The notes below the pieces were generated by a model, which saw only the letters and a program-made list of their open reading frames with translations, had not been told where the DNA came from and ran no database searches. A program made the position numbers and the translations under genes. Below are positions 1-11,506 of a stretch of 64,000 nt of DNA, in pieces. Every line of letters begins with the position of its first letter. Within the stretch, counting starts at the first letter, position 1. Source of the stretch: Davidsoniella eucalypti (taxonomy: Eukaryota; Ascomycota; Sordariomycetes; Microascales; Ceratocystidaceae); NCBI GenBank assembly GCA_004009845.1, contig RMBW01000108.1, positions 40,789 to 104,788 of the forward strand. Reading direction: 5' to 3'.

Positions 1-820
1 TTATGGATAGGAACGAAAAGGAGCACAAATGAGAGATGAAAAAAGCACAAGCAGATATACAAGAGAACAGAATGTATATAATATGGAGAAATCATGTTTT
101 GACTTGGTTCGGAGTTGAGTGAAAGAAAAAAACGAGAACAAATAAGAAACGAAACGCTGGCTGAAAAGTTATAGATAAAAGAACGATAGAAATGAATGAG
201 AAGATATTGATAACAAAACTCGTTCCTCAAATTGTCTTCAGAAGGAATTGGACATTGATGATGCTTGGGACCAATGTATTGCTGAAATCAGAAAATAGAT
301 AAAAAATACGCCTGATTTTTACCCGTAGTACTAAATTGGTTGGCCACACGCATGGCGGATGGATAGTAGATGGATAAATGTAGGCTCTCATGTACTTCGC
401 CGACCGGAATATCAAAGTCTGATGATATATATATATATGTTTGATGCCGGTTAAAAAAGGACAATTGTTTCATAGACGCCGTGGTCATCGTTAAATAGAG
501 AGAAGAAAGGACGAAGTATATCGAGAAAGATAGAAAAGAGCGGAAATGGGCGCAGCATCGGATGAGAGAAGACCGAGTAATATGTATACGTGTGAAACGA
601 ACCGCCGACCTATGAATATAAGGAGAGCTTAAGTAGAAATTTCAATCTCCTATAGGCGAGACTGAGAAACGAAGACAACATGGCCATGAAAAAACGCATA
701 GAGCGTCGAGTTCAAGGAAACCATCAAATGAGTATCAAAAAGCAAGATAAACGCTAGCGCACGATGAAAAGAAAACAGCATCACAAGAGGAAGAAAAACT
801 AACAATACGCAACAGAGTTT
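1..820. other. Gene-free 3' flank of the vezatin-like gene
   Basis: No supported gene. Only short ORFs without recognisable content are present. There is a short AT-dinucleotide run near 426-439. It lies downstream of the minus-strand gene that ends at 821, so it probably holds that gene's 3' UTR and poly(A) site. Confidence 0.5.
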
Positions 821-3049
821 TCACATGGATGAAACCGGCCCTGACGTCGCTGGCGCACTTAAGCGATTCCGCGGCCGTAGGTTGATAACCATTTCAAGTT
901 CTCGGAGCATACCTTTATTTGACTCCGCGCGGTCACGCAAAGACTCTCGGCGTTCCCGATCTTCTTTCATCTTAGCAATGCGCTCGTCACGAGTCAACAT
1001 ACTGCGTGGCCGAGATGGAGGCAGAGCTACTGCCTCAAACACCTGCTCAAGTTCAGCCTTTGAGATAGGCGGCGAAGTTTCTCCGTTCAACGCACGCAAG
1101 GCGTCAAGACGGCCACCTCCTGAAGACGAATCATCAACTGCCGTAGGGCCACTTATAGAACTTGTGGGCGAAAGCATCAGGTAGCCACTTATTGATGATA
1201 GGCGCTTTTCGTTACGGTCTATTCCTTGGGCTAGAGCGGCTTTGCCTCCTTCCCAGGTTGAGAATAACTCTTTGAGATCAGCTCCAATAGATTCGTATTG
1301 GGTCATCAAATGCGGGCCAAGTTCAGAGATATCGCTCGATTCATTCAGGGAGTGGTCAGATTCCTCGCGCAAGAGAGCAAGCTTGGCCTGAAGACCGCGG
1401 ATTCCAGTAGATAGTGAGTTGAGCTTGCGTAACTGTGAGCGCCAACGTTCGCGTCCTGGCGTCATGGGGATCTTGGGTGTTGAAGGAATAGGGAAAGCTG
1501 TACCATGTTAGCCATTTGAAATATAAAAAGACGATAGATTGTGAACTTACTCTCATCATCACTTAGAATGTGGCTTAGACGATCAAAAGAGATGCGAGTG
1601 GTCTCATTGAGTGTACGCAAAGATTCAACCGCAGTGGTCCAGCGTAATAGGTCGCTTGACTCTCCATTAGCCTCCAAGGCTAGTAACGCACAGATGAACA
1701 TCTTGCGGATAGTTTGGGAGCGAGCAGCGAGAATTTTCAAGACTCTTAACGATTCAGCATCGGCGAGCTCGGGACTAGAAAAGCCTTGCATGGCGTCTGA
1801 CATGTCAAGATCACTGACATCGTAGATATCGTAGTACTTTTCCAAGTCGAGCTGCTCAGAAAAACCTTTTACGATTGCAGAAGTTTGGATATATTCTTCC
1901 ATCACCGTCATGAATGACTTTTTGAGAACTTTGCGTAGACGGTTGCATTTACGCGACTGTGACTTGTCCTCAATTCGACTGATCGGGGGCAACGGAGCGC
2001 TTCTAAATTAGGTGTTAGAAATTGCTATGATCTCTAGATTAGCGCATTGCTGTTGATACTTACAGACGGTATCCTCTTGATACCAACTCAACCTCCTGAA
2101 TGAGTGCGATTGCCGCGCTACTGGCACTATCGAAATTTTGAGCACGAGTAACGAACGTTGAAACCTCAGCAAGGGCTTGGTCACGACGCATTTGCAAATA
2201 TTGTCTCTTGAAATATACTGGCGCCACTACTGCTACGGCCATAAGCACTAACATTAGCAAAAATATGCGCCATTTCGTGAGATTTCCAGCTCCACCCGAG
2301 AAGATCCATGTTATAAAGAAAGCTATTGCGATGGTACTGATAACGGGCCCAATTGATGCCGTTATCAATGGGTCATCGAAAGATGTGCTGTTCGATTCAC
2401 CATTGGTTGGTTGTGTTGGCTTCGGAACATATGGCATGCTCTGGCCGAGAATCGAATGGCCACTGAGCAATTGCGAAGCAACAATTGTGTAGCGGAATTG
2501 CTCGATAAAATTTGCACTATCGACGCGATCGAGTTGTGAGCTCACGGCATTCTTGGGGCTGGGGTTAGCAATAATTCGAGATAGGGAGGGGATCAAATTA
2601 TAGATATCAAGACTACATACCGAACATGAAGTCTTCAGACGACTTAATGACGAGCGTTTGCTATTATATGGGATCTCAAGAGAGAGCTGGTTTGGGGTTT
2701 TGCGGCGAAATTGCGCGCGCACTTGTGGTCTACCAGAAGGCGCAAATCTGGGGCTTGATGGTGTCGATGATGGCGCAGCCTCTCGTGGAAGCTCCTGCAA
2801 GTCGTCGCTGTCATGTCCACCGTTTTCTGAGTTTCTAGTAGAGTTGTCGTCTGCCTCGGGGGAAGCCCATTCGAAGTTCGCAGTCTCCCCTTCCTCTACG
2901 GAACGAGTTAGTTGGTGTTCCTCAATATCATCAAGACGTTTCAACGACCCTCGTGAAGTAAAGCGTCTGTGATGAGAACTGGAAGAGAGTGATCGCATAC
3001 CTCGTAGGTAGTTCGCCAGCGGGGTCTCTTCGTATATTACACTCTCCAT
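821..3049 (-). CDS. Vezatin/Inp2-like integral membrane protein (PF12632-type)
   Basis: Three exons on the minus strand: 3049-2064, 2002-1551 and 1497-821, giving 704 aa. Both introns have GTAAGT donors and phases that join the frames exactly. The first half is hydrophilic and Ser-rich. Two adjacent hydrophobic helices follow at about residues 231-251 and 260-280, then a helical, charged region with LVSRGYRL just before the first junction and PPISRIE after it. Two membrane helices followed by this conserved block fit the fungal vezatin / 'myosin-binding motif of peroxisomes' family. In yeast that family includes Inp2, the peroxisomal receptor for myosin V in organelle inheritance. The family call rests on recognised motifs; the peroxisomal role is inferred from the family. 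The C-terminal third is Ser/Pro-rich and low complexity. Confidence 0.7.
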
Positions 3050-6000
3050 GATTGCGATTGTAATAGCTTGTCGATTGGAATCTAATCCTTCGACTGTGAC
3101 TTCATTGGCGAGTGTGGGTGCCGTCTAGAAGATGGGTAGGAAGGGCCTGTTGCTGCCAGTCTTTGGAATGCAGCCAGTCTTGTAAAGATCTGAGACTGTC
3201 AAATGTTGTTCGCCGCTTCGATCGCGACGAGTCACTTCCGCTTCAGACACTCACTTGCCTGTAGAGCTGAGGAGTGGATTTGTGGCTGCTGATGACCAAA
3301 AAACCGGCGCCAGGAAGGGCGGTTATTTTAGTATCAAACAACACTATTGTCACTCAACCTAATGGCAAACTTGATTTAAGTTAGTGCCGTGGTGGACAAA
3401 TCGAATGCGCGTAGAAAGAGAATGTGGCGTGCACACCAGCGAGCAAAAAGTACTTCCAGAACAGACCTTAACGCGAAGCCGAAAAAAAAAATCGGAACCT
3501 GGGCTTGACAAACACAAATACAAGACAATTGTTGAGCCTGGGGACAAGAAACAACGAATAAACAAAACTCCAGGGCTTGCCAAATTATTCCCTGAGACCT
3601 GCTGTATCGCCCAAGGCGATGTCTAACTTGCCGCTTTGGAAGTAGATCTCGCTTGCTTTAGCAGGGGCACGCCGAAATGGGGGTTCAAGGAGAAGGACCA
3701 AAAATGAGCCAGAATGAAGCTCAATGCTCTGCTATGCACGCTATACGTACAGTGCAACTTGTGCAATACCCGTGCCTAAAGTGCATAAACTGGGAGTAGA
3801 AGGGCTTGAATAAGAGCTGGCCGGCCTGCCGGTTGGGTGGTGTGCGCTGTAGAATAGGCGAACGGTTGAACACAACGGCTACTGAAGCAACAGCAGTTGA
3901 TCGGAGTATGCGTTGGTGTGCTGGAGCTAAGACCTCGACAGTGACTAGTAATAGTAGCAACGTATATTTTGCAACTTATGACAGTGCTGAACGAATTATG
4001 CTATCGTACCGGGGGGCTGGGTTGGATCTCTAGGAGATGAATGGGGGGTGCTCGATAGTTAGAAGGCTGGCAAGAAAAGCAGAAGTCGGAAATTAATGAA
4101 GTTACGACTAGACTCCACAACGATGATAGAGTTCGACGTCAACTGAATAAAGAGCGCAACTGTGTCGTCTTTTTGGTGGCTTGGTGGGTTTGGCTGCGTG
4201 TAGTTCGATTGCGGCGGCAGAGGATCAGTATAGTGGCAGTAATGATGCAATGCAATACCAGCCAGCTAAAGATGTTGCCAGGCACAAATATTGGTATCCT
4301 CTGAGTTCAAAGATGGCTAGAAAATGATAGCGGAAACAATAAACCAAAGCCCGGTGTACTACGTCACGAGATGTAGTACTTAATAATAATAAAATAATAC
4401 AGTAGTCGATGAGGCGTCGAACGGACCAAAAAAAAACGATGGGTTGATGAAGATATAATACAACGATAAGAACAGCTGCCTACAAAAATGATGGCGAAAT
4501 CGATAGCAAAGATGGAGCCAGAGAGAAAAATAAGAAAATAATATGGAGAGAGATTGAATGAGGGGAAGAAGATATGGATATATTCAATTACGAGCAAGTG
4601 ATCAGATAGAGAAACTACTACGTGGATGTCGCTGTGCTGGTCAAATCAGAGTTCGTGGTCTCGTGGGTTGGGTTGCGGTAGTTGCCATGACCGCTTTTGT
4701 CTTTGTTGAGCCGTCTAACTTCCACTCCTCTATAACAGAAATATATAGCAATTATGTATGCACCTGATCTCTCTCTCTGCTCTAGTCATAAGCTAATATC
4801 ACTTGCAGGTTTGGATACCATGGCGCTATGACTTTGGTGGGCTACTACGACCACAATGCCATAGCCACCAGCTTCTCTTCTCTCTCTTTTTCTGTAAGTA
4901 TCCAGACAGTTAAGTAAAACAGCAGGCCCGTCGCGGGCACCAGCATCTTGTTATTTTCCAGGCTTTTTAATCTCCAATCTCCTTAGGTCCCCAGGTATAG
5001 AAAAGAAAGATTAGCTAGACCCTCGTCAGGCGTCCAGACTACCAACTTCTTCGTAATCGGGATATGGCACAAACATATGCTGTGCCAGTCCTCGAACAAC
5101 ACCACTTTGCAAAGATATGAGCCTCATACCCAAAGCATGAAGCCGAGCTAGCATCACTCTGTCATGCTTCCAATGTTCCGTTCTGTGCATCAGACAGTCG
5201 TCATGATTTGCAGAATACAATAAACCTGAGTTTGGCCGCGGCCCAATGCTCTATTTCCCATCCATTGTTGCCACGAAACAGAGTAGCAGTACGGTCTCAT
5301 ATACATATATATATGTATACATATATGTGTGGTAATGGTGGTAATATCAAAGCGGACAAATAATACTCGTCATTATATTATGTATGACTAAGCCAGAGAC
5401 ATTTACAACATTATGAGCACTACTATACATAGTTGTAGTAGAACTATTAGCATTATTACCCAATCTGACCTCGTCCAGGTCTCTGGTTCCTGTTCCTAGC
5501 AGGTCACCAGCGTACCGAGGTGTCGCTTTCCAGCTGGCCCTGTTGTCTTTATTAGTTAACCAGAATAGAAAAGAAAAGAGAAGGCCCAAAGGGTAGTTGT
5601 CTCGCGACATTCAGCCCCCTGGCGAGATATAGTATTTATTATACATGTACATATGTATGCACATTACGCAAAGATCATTGTCAAGTATATTTTATACCTT
5701 AGTCACTCCACTAACAGAGCTAAATGTCACAATTAACATTGAAAGGACTTAATCTAATTATTCAAGCATCATCCACAAGGCATATTGTATTAGTAAAATG
5801 AAATAATGTTGCCGATGTTTGTCTCTAGCACAAGTGCCCTTTAGGGCATCTCAAGAAATTCGAGGTACAAGATTGTAACTGTAGTCGGTTGTGGCGCTTT
5901 CTTTCTTCCAAAAAAAAAAAAAAAAAAAAAAAAAGGTATTCATTACTTAGCTACTTAGCTAGTACATAAGTAAAGTAAGAGAATAAATTATTCATAGAGC

Positions 6001-6545
6001 AGAAATTGCTCGCAAACCCCCAAGCCAAGCCAAAAGCGTATTGGACAGATGAGGCGGTGGGAAACTTCGAACAAGAAAGGATTGATTGGTTCCGCTACAG
6101 TGTTCTCCTTCAGCAAACTCAGGGTGGTTCCCGCCAAATCCAAGGCCTCATCCCATGTAACTGATCTTCAAGGACTTTCTGGCCCGGATATCGTAAAGCT
6201 ATGGTTCATCAATTTAGCTCGCCCATGAACTTTTGCGCGATATATTACCCGTAAATTAACCTTCCGTCTTCAACAATCAACAACGCCACCAATTACAGAT
6301 TGCATGTGGCGCTTAAATCTGCTTGCTGTCTTGCCAGCGACCGCTGCCAGCTGTGATCTCCCTTTTACAGCTGGCGAAAGCTGGCACCTGTGAAACCGCC
6401 CAGCTGGCCAAATCTGAAGCTTTTACATGGCCCATCTTATATCATCGCCAAACGCATGAAGCTGTTTATTCTAGATCAGCCAAAAATTCCAACCACAGCC
6501 ACTCGTCACATAAAACCAGCCAAGCTGCAAACAACACTACTAGCC
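3050..6545. other. Gene-poor intergenic region, 3.5 kb
   Basis: No coding region can be supported; ORFs are at most about 90 aa and resemble nothing I know. It holds the divergent promoters of the vezatin-like gene (-) and EMC6 (+). It contains alternating TATA/CATA tracts near 5300-5330, a 25-base poly(A) tract at 5910-5934, an inverted CCAAT box (ATTGG) near 6084, and several CAGCTG(G) motifs between 6340 and 6420, just upstream of EMC6. Confidence 0.5.
5910..5934. repeat. Poly(A) homopolymer, 25 bases
   Basis: An uninterrupted run of A in an intergenic region. It could be a microsatellite or the tail of an old retroposon; I see no element body or target-site duplication. Confidence 0.9.
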
Positions 6546-7002
6546 ATGTCAAGTCTCGAAAAGAAATACCAGCTGAGCCCCATTGTTCCCGAGGCTGTTG
6601 GGCATAATGCAAAGGTATATAGTAATCTTCATGCTTTTTTATTCTTCCTATTCTGCCTTGTCTTAAGGACGAAATTTAACCCTCTTAAATTTCTAACCTG
6701 CTCTTTAATAGGCTCTCGCGAATCTCCAGAGCTTAACCGCCTCTCTCTTCGGCGTCTCGGCAGGCATCCTCGGCCTTGAGTCGTACACCGGGTTCCTCTT
6801 CTACATCATATTGACTGCTACGACATCTCTACTCTTCTACATCTTGCGGATAGCCCCAGACTCTATCGCTGCTGGTGACAAGCCTTTTGATATCGGCAGA
6901 TACTTCAACAGTGCTGCGGATTTCTGGGCGGGCGGCTTGACTAATGGATTCCCCGGATTCATCCTCACATGGACGCTATTCTACGGCATGGTGAGGGCAT
7001 AA
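6546..7002 (+). CDS. EMC6: ER membrane protein complex subunit 6
   Basis: Two exons, 6546-6614 and 6712-7002, separated by a 97-bp intron (donor GTATAT, branch TTCTAAC, acceptor ATAG). The product is 119 aa, close to the usual 110-120 aa of EMC6. It starts MSSLEKKYQLSP. Two hydrophobic segments follow (around SLFGVSAGILGLESYTGFLF and ILTATTSLLFYILRI), then the conserved tail with FDIGRYFNSAADFWAGGLTNG and FILTWTLFYGMV. EMC6 is a core membrane subunit of the conserved EMC insertase, which places tail-anchored and polytopic proteins in the ER membrane. The start is chosen because the 23-residue first exon matches the family's N terminus and has no upstream in-frame alternative. It converges with the helicase gene, with 362 bp between stop codons. 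Confidence 0.92.
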
Positions 7003-7364
7003 CAAGTTATATATCCTTTGGTTTTCTAGTTCATTGGGTGAAGTTTTGAAATCTCTTTTACTTACTAGCACTGGTGTTTACTGGAGTTTTGCGTTTTGTT
7101 TCTATACATGAAAATCATATCAAATCATTGAGCTTGCACTAACTCGCTTGTGAATCCCTTGCCGTGGCTATGTCCAGTCGAAACCTTTATTGTTGAGGGA
7201 GAATAAGATCGTCATGTCTCTTCACGGCAAGCCCGGCATTTCGTAATATTCATTATAGTGCTGTGATTTTTAATTTATTGTGTTTTAGAAGGGCATCATT
7301 GCTTTATATGCTTTTCTAAGTATTCCAGATCTCGAAAATCTCAAGGTAACATGAAACATTGATT
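7003..7364. other. Convergent 3' flanks of EMC6 and the helicase
   Basis: AT-rich stretch between two converging stop codons. It probably carries both 3' UTRs. Nothing else is seen. Confidence 0.6.
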
Positions 7365-9710
7365 CTAAACGTCGTGTTTCCACTCCTCCATGAGCCAATC
7401 CGCGCGGACAGCGCTAACTTTCTTGGCATAATTCTTCTGCGTGAATACATTCTCCAAGAACATGATAGCTTCCACTTTTCTTCCATGAAGCACACTAGAG
7501 GGATGGATAGATACGGTCTGCTTGCCTAAAACGGTCTGATAACTGGCGTCTGGGTGAAGCATGGCAGTGCGTGATACAAAGCCTTTGATGAAGCACTTGA
7601 TGATACTATCTGCCATGTCTGGTGACGGTGGGACGAAGGGTTGCGGGTCCGGTAGAGTAGCTTCTTTAATTAGCTTGAGTTTCTGCGCAAGACCACGTAA
7701 TTGCTTGCGGATCTTCATGGCTTGGCGCATGTTGCGCATGTTAATCCGACGTTGTTGACACCAGGACGAGCGATCAGCATTCTCAGAAGCATAAAGCTGC
7801 ATTGTGGTAAGAAGAGTAATCAAATCACCTTCTCTCCGGAACAGCTGTTTGCGCTTCTCCTCGACCTCTTCGCGGGCCTCCTCGGTTTGGATATGTTGGA
7901 AGATATCTTCTCCCGATGTTATACAGGCGATGATATCGATGACTTCCAAAATACAGTCATACTCTGGCTTTGCTGATGTCAAAAGAACAATACCAAAGGT
8001 CGGCGATATCGGCAACTTTGACATCTTGCGGCCTTCTTCTGTGATATCTCCGGTTTTATCGATGGCCCCAATCAAGCAAAGTTGAACGAGGGCATGTTCA
8101 AGAGCCTCAACATCTGGCATATCGATCAGTGGGAATTCTTGAATGTCATCAATACCATAAGCCTTCATCGTGAGAACAGCTGTCATGAGATCCGTCCGCA
8201 GAATTTCGGGCAAATCACGCTCCTGTAGAGAATTAAATCCCTCTTCGGTGTATAGTCTGAAGCATTTTCCAGGCCCTTCACGACCGGCGCGGCCAGCTCT
8301 TTGGATTGCCGAAGACATAGAGATTGGCTTTGCTAAAAGTGACTCCATGCCAAGACGAGTACGGAACTGCTTCACTTTGGCCTTTCCGCAATCGATTACA
8401 TAGCGAACTCCGGGGACTGTGACGGACGTCTCGGCGATATTGGTAGCCAAGATGACTTTTCTAGTGAACTTTTCTTTAAGGGGCTGGAAGGCGGCATGCT
8501 GCGCCTCTAAAGACATCTGGCCAAACAAAGGGAACGCCTTAATACGGGGCATATTCGATGCCAAAGTAGATCCGTACTCCTCGATAAGCTTTGCAGCAAC
8601 CTCGATATCTTCTTGGCCGGTCATGAAGGCAAGGATATCACCTGGTAATGGCTCTTCAGTGTGCACTTTGAAGATGGTTTTAAGCAGTTGATCTGCAAGA
8701 TCAGAAACTGGCTGTGGTGTATGGACGATATCGACAGGGAACTGGCGACCCTTGACATGAAGAACCTCGACGTCGTTTGTTTCTCGTGCCGTAGTATCTG
8801 TTGAGCTAGAACTTGCCGCATTTGAGAAGAAGCCTTCCATCTCCTCAACATCAGTAGTAGCACTCATAATGACAATCTTGAGGGGAACGCCACCACGGTT
8901 TACCTTTCCTTCTGACCTGATTTTCTTCAGGAAGCCAGACAACATATCCACATCGACACTTCTCTCGTGAATTTCATCGACGATCACGGCACTGTATTGT
9001 CGAAGGTATGGATCTTGCAGAAGCTCCTGTAGCAACATACCCTCAGTAAGGAACTTGATCTTAGTTCCCTTGGGCACCTGGTGATCGAAACGAACTGAGT
9101 AACCGACGAGTCCCTCCGGGCGACCAAGCGGCGACCCGGCTTCCTGTGCGACACGGTGCGCCAGTGTCGTCGCAGCAACTCGTCTCGGTTGCGTGACAGC
9201 GATAACACCACCGACATTAACTGGGTCCGGCAACCCAGGAACACGGACCTTGCGTCTCTGGCACCACGATTCCTGATATAGAAACTGAGGAATCTGCGTC
9301 GATTTACCGGAGCCAGTCTCACCGACAATGACCAACGTATCGCTGCGCTCTAACGCTTCGCGGACGTTCGTGCGATACGCCCACATGGGCAATTTCTGGC
9401 GAGTCTTGAGAAGAACGGGATTCTCTTTCCATCTGCCCTCCCGATGTGCCCCATTATTGTTATAGCGTCCCTTTCCGGTTCCGTTACGGTGGTCGCTGCG
9501 GCTCTGTTTGTGAGTGAGAGTATCGGTTGTCGAGTTTTCAGGCATTAGCACAGGCTGTTCGATGAGAGGCTTTGGATTTTCGGGTGCTGGTTTAGTGCGC
9601 TTCGGAGGTTCATCAAGTAGCGCAGCTAGAGAAAGAGGCTTCCCGCCCAGCATGACCACATTGGGATCGTGAGAGCTCTTCTTCTTTTTGCGTGGAGGTT
9701 CATTGCCCAT
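7365..9710 (-). CDS. DHR2: DEAH-box RNA helicase, Dhr2/DHX33-like
   Basis: Single-exon ORF of 781 aa. The N terminus has a basic stretch (PRKKKK) that could be a nuclear or nucleolar signal, then a polar region to about residue 95. Helicase motifs in order: Walker A GETGSGKST at 130-138, TQPRRVAA near 173-180, DEIH at 245-248, SAT at 283-285, LATNIAETSVTVPG near 421-434 and QRAGRAGREGPG at 470-481. HA2 and OB-fold regions follow to the C terminus. The short length for a DEAH protein and the short N-terminal extension favour the Dhr2/DHX33 branch over the spliceosomal Prp2/16/22/43 group. Yeast Dhr2 is nucleolar and needed for 18S rRNA synthesis. The superfamily is certain; the orthology is a good guess. 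Confidence 0.85.
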   Translation of the reverse strand: MGNEPPRKKKKSSHDPNVVMLGGKPLSLAALLDEPPKRTKPAPENPKPLIEQPVLMPENSTTDTLTHKQSRSDHRNGTGKGRYNNNGAHREGRWKENPVLLKTRQKLPMWAYRTNVREALERSDTLVIVGETGSGKSTQIPQFLYQESWCQRRKVRVPGLPDPVNVGGVIAVTQPRRVAATTLAHRVAQEAGSPLGRPEGLVGYSVRFDHQVPKGTKIKFLTEGMLLQELLQDPYLRQYSAVIVDEIHERSVDVDMLSGFLKKIRSEGKVNRGGVPLKIVIMSATTDVEEMEGFFSNAASSSSTDTTARETNDVEVLHVKGRQFPVDIVHTPQPVSDLADQLLKTIFKVHTEEPLPGDILAFMTGQEDIEVAAKLIEEYGSTLASNMPRIKAFPLFGQMSLEAQHAAFQPLKEKFTRKVILATNIAETSVTVPGVRYVIDCGKAKVKQFRTRLGMESLLAKPISMSSAIQRAGRAGREGPGKCFRLYTEEGFNSLQERDLPEILRTDLMTAVLTMKAYGIDDIQEFPLIDMPDVEALEHALVQLCLIGAIDKTGDITEEGRKMSKLPISPTFGIVLLTSAKPEYDCILEVIDIIACITSGEDIFQHIQTEEAREEVEEKRKQLFRREGDLITLLTTMQLYASENADRSSWCQQRRINMRNMRQAMKIRKQLRGLAQKLKLIKEATLPDPQPFVPPSPDMADSIIKCFIKGFVSRTAMLHPDASYQTVLGKQTVSIHPSSVLHGRKVEAIMFLENVFTQKNYAKKVSAVRADWLMEEWKHDV

Positions 9711-10199
9711 TTTCGACAGCAGATAGTGAGAATTTTATTGGAAAGAACACTATTTTAGATTAAGAAGGAGTTTATCAATGAGAATGAGCCAGTAGTCGCA
9801 ATATGATATGAGTTCGAGGCCAATCTAGAAAAGCAAAGTGGAATGTTTAATGATATCCGACCTTTGTCGCAAAAAAGAAAAGAAAGAAAAAAAAAGCCGA
9901 CATTAATCATGAATTCTACGAAGAATTCCAGGCCCACTTTAGAAGCTTTTTGGGCCAGTTGACCCCATCACTGCGCAGGGTTACATTAGGGTTCATGGAC
10001 ACCATATATCACGACAAGGTAGGTTTGTGTTTGTTTTCATTTGGATTGTTTTGGATACCAATATTTGAAGATTTTAGGCTCGTAAAATGGGCCATAAGAT
10101 GCATAATTCAATTCAATGAGCGTAGACCAATAAGCAGAGCAATTCGACATAAACAATAGGCAAGGGTTCTGGGGTAAAATAAACAAAGTGGCATGGTAT
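9711..10199. other. Helicase promoter and SEC9 3' flank
   Basis: Short stretch between two tandem minus-strand genes. It contains a purine-rich run, a GAATTC-flanked short palindrome near 9911-9930, and telobox-like motifs at 9977-9993. Short ORFs here are not supported. Confidence 0.5.
9977..9993. promoter_or_regulatory. Telobox-like motif pair upstream of the helicase
   Basis: AGGGTTA and TTAGGGTT lie within 17 bp, about 270 bp upstream of the helicase start. In yeasts, Tbf1-type factors bind such motifs at ribosome-biogenesis promoters. Use here is inferred from position only. Confidence 0.3.
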
Positions 10200-11506
10200 T
10201 TACCGTCCCATCTTCTGCCGTAGACGATGGTTTGTGTCCTGAAGGGTTCCAATAGCCGTATCCGTCTGTAGGAAGAAATGTTAGCATGTGATTTTTCTAA
10301 GAGCTTCATAAGTTGCGAAAGCCTTACCTTCTCGGTGAGACCGGGCAAGCGTTGGTTGGACTGGTCGATCTGGTAGCCAATAGCTTTGGCACGCATGTTG
10401 ATAACACCAACGGAGCGCTCAACCAGATCCATCTTGTCATCGAAAGCATTGTCAAGCTGGTCGTTCTCAGCCTGGAAGCCCTCGTCATCGAAGTCAAAGG
10501 CCAGCTTGTTCTTGGTGGGGTTACGCTCGAACGTCGACTTCGTCTTGCTCTGCTCCTTGTTCATGGTATCCTGGAATGCTCTTTGTCTGTCGTGTCTAGC
10601 ATTGCGGGTTTCATCCTCGGTTTGATGGGCCATGAGATCCCGCTCGGTTTTCTCAGCAACCTCACGCTCACGTCTGCCGCGAGTACGGAAGTTGAACATG
10701 TTATCGGCAGTGGCCAAGTCCTTGACAGCAGCCTTAGCCTGGCGGGTCTTGGCGTTAGCAACATCCATGTTGCGCTCGTAGTTGTCCAGACTGGCCTCCT
10801 GGCGATCTATCCGCTGGGTGATATCGTCAGCCTGCATCTCGATACCGGCAGTCAACTGGATGATACGGTCAAGCGTATCGTTTGTCTGCGCCTTCTCCTC
10901 CAAGAACTGGTTGGCCGTGTCCTTGTGCTCGCGGTCATCGGGATCTTCCTCTTGCGTCAGGTCGAAGTATTGGCGACGGCCCTGCGGCGGCATGGCATTA
11001 GGGTCGACCTGGTTAGAGTAAGGGTTTTGCGCATCGCCAGCAGCAGCAGCAGCGGCGGCGTTGTTTGCATATGGATTGGACTGGAAGCCACCGTAGCTGC
11101 TACCCACGGGCTTGGCGCCATCCATCAGACGAGCGTGATTGGGGTCCTGCGAGCGATCTTGCTGGCGATTACCTCCATAGCCGCCGCTGCCACCAGAAGA
11201 AGATCCATACTGGTTGGAGCCGTAGCCAGACTGGGCGCCATAAGAGTTCGATCCGTACTGCTGTTGCTGTTGCTGGGGCTGGCCGCCGTAGCTGTTGTTT
11301 CTCGGCGGCGGAACGCTAGTGCCGGCACCGGGCCGGACATTGCCGCCCACACGCGACGGGTTCGGGTCCTGTGTTCTGTACGAGGGCGCAGCAGAAGTTG
11401 TGCTCATGACCGAGGGAGCATAGTTGCTAGCAGGAGCGGCAGCATAGGGGTTTTCGGCAGGGGCGCCGCCCTTTTCTTTGTCGCTCTTCTTGAACAGCTT
11501 GCGCAT
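10200..11506 (-). CDS. SEC9: SNAP-25-type t-SNARE, Sec9-like
   Basis: Two exons, 11506-10328 and 10265-10200, with a 62-bp intron (donor GTAAGG, branch TGCTAAC, acceptor ACAG). The product is 414 aa. It starts MRKLFKKSDKEKGG, followed by about 150 residues rich in N, P, Y, G, Q and S. Two SNARE helices follow, typical of the Qb,Qc SNAP-25 family: the first spans roughly 195-255 with Gln236 at the zero layer, the second about 350-410 and crosses the intron. No palmitoylation Cys cluster separates the helices, as in yeast Sec9. The protein should act at the plasma membrane with a syntaxin (Sso) and a synaptobrevin (Snc) in exocytosis. Oddities: the second helix has Ser383 where Gln is expected and a Pro388-Gly389 pair just after. 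The small last exon is essential to complete the SNARE motif. Confidence 0.85.
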
